This document shows positions 62,332-64,000 of a stretch of DNA of 64,000 nucleotides, in pieces. Origin of the DNA: Psychroserpens sp041224425. GTDB taxonomy: Bacteria; Bacteroidota; Bacteroidia; Flavobacteriales; Flavobacteriaceae. Position 1 is the stretch's first letter. Each line of letters starts with the position of its first letter. The translations under genes were made by a program, and so were the position numbers. The DNA is taken from NCBI RefSeq assembly GCF_041224425.1, contig NZ_JBGFGL010000075.1, forward strand, positions 279,742-343,741. Direction: 5' to 3'. The notes under the pieces are model-generated. The model was given only the letters and a program-made list of their open reading frames with translations. It was not told where the DNA came from and did no database searches.

Positions 62332-63495
62332 TTATTCTATATTTATTTCTGGTTTTAATTCAAAAGGACCTTGCTTTAAAGATATTATATCATCTAGCAT
62401 AAGTACAGTTCTAATTAGACACCTTCTCGTTTCATCTCTAAAAACTTCAGAATGAACACCTTTGTTTGCCAAGTTATTTAATTTAGACCATTGAGAAAAT
62501 AGAACTTCTGTTGATGCGACAACCAAATCAACATTTGTTGAACTGGCTCTATTTATTTTGGCATATTCAAATATCCTATTTTTATACTTATTAGCTTTTA
62601 ATGAATTTCCAGTTTCACTTGGTTCATCTTGTGGTGGAAAAATACAATCAGTAACATATTCGAATATTCTTCTGCATGATGTTACTACTTGCGCATATTG
62701 TTCATTAGTTTCAGCACTATCAAATGTATTTAAAGCTGACCATAATTTATTACCTAAATCAGGTGCACTATCAATTAATTCAGAAACAACATTATCAGCA
62801 ATATATGCTAATGAAGAACCGAATCCTTTTTTCCATTCTGCTATTCTTCTTGCATGTTCATAGTTGTTAAATACATCAAAAATTGTATATTTTAATTTTA
62901 AATCTTCAAATTCTACAGAGTCAAAACCCAAAGCAAGAAATTCTTTTTGCATTTCAGTATCTAAATCATCACTAGTCATACTGTCATGAAACATATGTAA
63001 TTTCCTGTTTATTATTCTAGTATAAGGAATTAAGGATTGACCGTATAACATCCAATGAGTTTTATTACTATCATTAATTTCCATTGCTCCAATGAATGGG
63101 TCGTAATTTTTTAAGTTTTCAAATAAATATTCTGCGTTTTTTAGGTCTATACTTTCAAAACAAACTACAAATATATTTTGAGATAAAGACTCTTCTAACT
63201 TTACTTCATTAAATTTTTTCCAATTGTTTTCTTCTGAAAACAGCCAACTATTTATTAAGTCTATGTATTTTTCTTCGTTGACCTGATAACTCGTTTTAGT
63301 ATTATTATCAACAGTTTCTTCTGAAACCTTTTCTCGGCTATATAGTAGAAACAATAGGTCACCAACAAACATTTTTGAAGAGATATTTAAGTTTCTATGA
63401 TTTAATAAGACTTTAAATATTTCATAATATATTGGATAGCTGTAAAACCCAGGAAACATTTCGTGGTCAGCATTAAAATGTAAGGCAATTTTCAT
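62332..63495 (-). CDS. protein of unknown function with HEPN-like C-terminus
   Basis: 387 aa, cytoplasmic. The N-terminal half begins MKIALHFNADHEMFPGFYSY and has no recognised family. The C-terminal half is helical, with FDSAETNEQYAQVVTSCRRIFEYVTDCIFPP and WSKLNNLANKGVHSEVFRDETRRCLIRTVLMLDDI. The latter segment resembles the helical HEPN-like ends (NKGxH) of several proteins from defence islands. A role in phage defence or regulation is possible but unproven. Tag GTTAGGTGT / ACACCTAAC (9 of 9). Confidence 0.75.
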   Translation of the reverse strand: MKIALHFNADHEMFPGFYSYPIYYEIFKVLLNHRNLNISSKMFVGDLLFLLYSREKVSEETVDNNTKTSYQVNEEKYIDLINSWLFSEENNWKKFNEVKLEESLSQNIFVVCFESIDLKNAEYLFENLKNYDPFIGAMEINDSNKTHWMLYGQSLIPYTRIINRKLHMFHDSMTSDDLDTEMQKEFLALGFDSVEFEDLKLKYTIFDVFNNYEHARRIAEWKKGFGSSLAYIADNVVSELIDSAPDLGNKLWSALNTFDSAETNEQYAQVVTSCRRIFEYVTDCIFPPQDEPSETGNSLKANKYKNRIFEYAKINRASSTNVDLVVASTEVLFSQWSKLNNLANKGVHSEVFRDETRRCLIRTVLMLDDIISLKQGPFELKPEINIE

Positions 63496-63521
63496 TTTCG
63501 GGTTGCGTTTCGTTAAATTAC

Positions 63522-63724
63522 ACCTAACGTGTTCGTGTATGGTGTGTTGCGGATTGAGCCGAAGCTGTTTTGGCTTCGGATGAGCTACGAGTGGCGAAAA
63601 ATCCGCTGGAGGAAAACAGCAAGGCTCTGACTTGCAAGTTTTCCGATTGTTTTAATGTTTGTTTAAAAGTAGGGAATTTTCTTTTAGTTAACCAACAAAG
63701 CATTAACCTTACACGTTGTTGGCA
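63522..63724 (-). repeat. attC-like site (subtype C)
   Basis: Ends ACCTAACGTGTTCGTGTATGG and TTACACGTTGTTGGCA. Hairpin GAAGCtgttttgGCTTC. 203 bp. Confidence 0.93.
63664..63695 (-). promoter_or_regulatory. promoter inside attC-like site
   Basis: Minus strand TTG (63695-63693), 21 nt spacer, TACTTTTA (63671-63664). Points into 62332-63495. Confidence 0.5.
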
Positions 63725-63732
63725 ATAGTATT

Positions 63733-63999
63733 TTATTCGGTCACACTTTCTTCTAACTCATCTTTTTTGGATAAAACTTTTCCAATTATCATTGGTGTTA
63801 GAATGCAAGCAATTCCAATTATAGAATTCCAACTAAACTGTGTAATAAAATTCATTACAATTAAATAGATTCCACAAATTGTAAGCACTATTTTGAGTTT
63901 TATGTTATCGAAAGCCCATGCAAAAGCTAAGTAAGCAATTCCAATTAAGCAAAACATAGTTATGTTAAGTATTTTGTTTGTTTCGTAATCGAAATTCAA
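63733..63999 (-). CDS. membrane protein, possibly cut by the window edge
   Basis: At least 88 aa. Three hydrophobic segments (about 12-30, 33-48, 52-70) and an acidic tail (KKDELEESVTE). Only a TTG codon at 63999 is available as start inside the window, so the true start may lie beyond the edge. No family recognised. Last cassette visible; tag GTTGGCAAT at its 3' side has no partner in the window. Confidence 0.65.
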   Translation of the reverse strand: MNFDYETNKILNITMFCLIGIAYLAFAWAFDNIKLKIVLTICGIYLIVMNFITQFSWNSIIGIACILTPMIIGKVLSKKDELEESVTE

Positions 64000-64000
64000 A

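Noticed and set aside
29219..63999. CRISPR array
   Set aside because: Repeats are regular but 130-230 bp long with whole genes between them, no short spacers and no cas genes.
29219..63999. MITE or transposon copies inserted between genes
   Set aside because: Complementary bases flank the gene units rather than each repeat copy, no target duplications are seen, and insertion would not produce uniform gene orientation.
1..64000. Integrase, transposase, prophage or tRNA genes
   Set aside because: I looked for tyrosine/serine recombinase motifs, DDE transposases, phage structural genes and tRNA cloverleafs and saw none in the window.

Overview
The window is AT-rich and comes from a marine-type Flavobacteriaceae member (Bacteroidota). 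The evidence is type IX secretion C-terminal sorting domains, SusD-style short lipoprotein signal peptides, many DUF6090 proteins, flavobacterial promoter boxes (TTG then TAnnTTTG), a thioredoxin-type arsenate reductase and a GH53 lipoprotein. No rRNA, tRNA, transposase, phage gene or CRISPR array was found.

Region 1 (1-14.5 kb) looks like ordinary chromosome with genes on both strands. It holds a partial acetolactate decarboxylase-like lipoprotein, DUF3124, a 2OG-Fe(II) oxygenase, an M23 peptidase and a TlpA-like lipoprotein. An arsenic operon follows (arsR, DUF6428, arsenate reductase, Acr3) with a duplicated operator-like element. After it come a metallo-beta-lactamase-fold/cupin pair, a TauE permease, an MscS channel, a small ABC module, a GNAT enzyme, a PAP2 phosphatase and a kinase-fold-like protein.

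Region 2 (14.5-31 kb) is all minus strand: a serine hydrolase, DUF6090 copies, a GNAT enzyme, GH53, a giant BspA-like surface protein, an esterase with a starch-binding-like domain, and lipoproteins. Its intergenic gaps contain decayed relatives of the repeat that dominates region 3.

Region 3 (about 31-64 kb, continuing past the window edge) is the exciting part. Every gene or small operon is on the minus strand and is separated from the next by a 130-230 bp repeat. The repeats share ends (AACGTGTTCGTGTA ... TACACGTTGTT) but have four classes of hairpin-forming centre. The 6 nt outside the GTT/AAC at the two ends of each GENE unit are complementary to each other (15 units 9/9, six more 8/9), while the two ends of one REPEAT copy usually are not. 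That is the signature left by site-specific excision and insertion of circular integron gene cassettes at attC sites (G/TTRRRY crossover). I read the region as a large integron-like cassette array with about 30 attC-like sites and no integrase inside the window. Site conservation rises toward 64 kb, so attI and the integrase would be expected upstream in coding direction, beyond the right edge. The sites differ from classical attC in having unequal R-L spacers and in many carrying a flavobacterial-type promoter that points into the next cassette.

Cassette cargo includes repeated DUF6090 membrane proteins, lipoproteins and T9SS-exported proteins, a ParDE toxin-antitoxin pair, a complete type II restriction-modification pair, a four-gene ArsR/SRPBCC/DoxX/YdeI operon, hydrolases and many unknowns. 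This is typical of sedentary chromosomal cassette arrays in other phyla.
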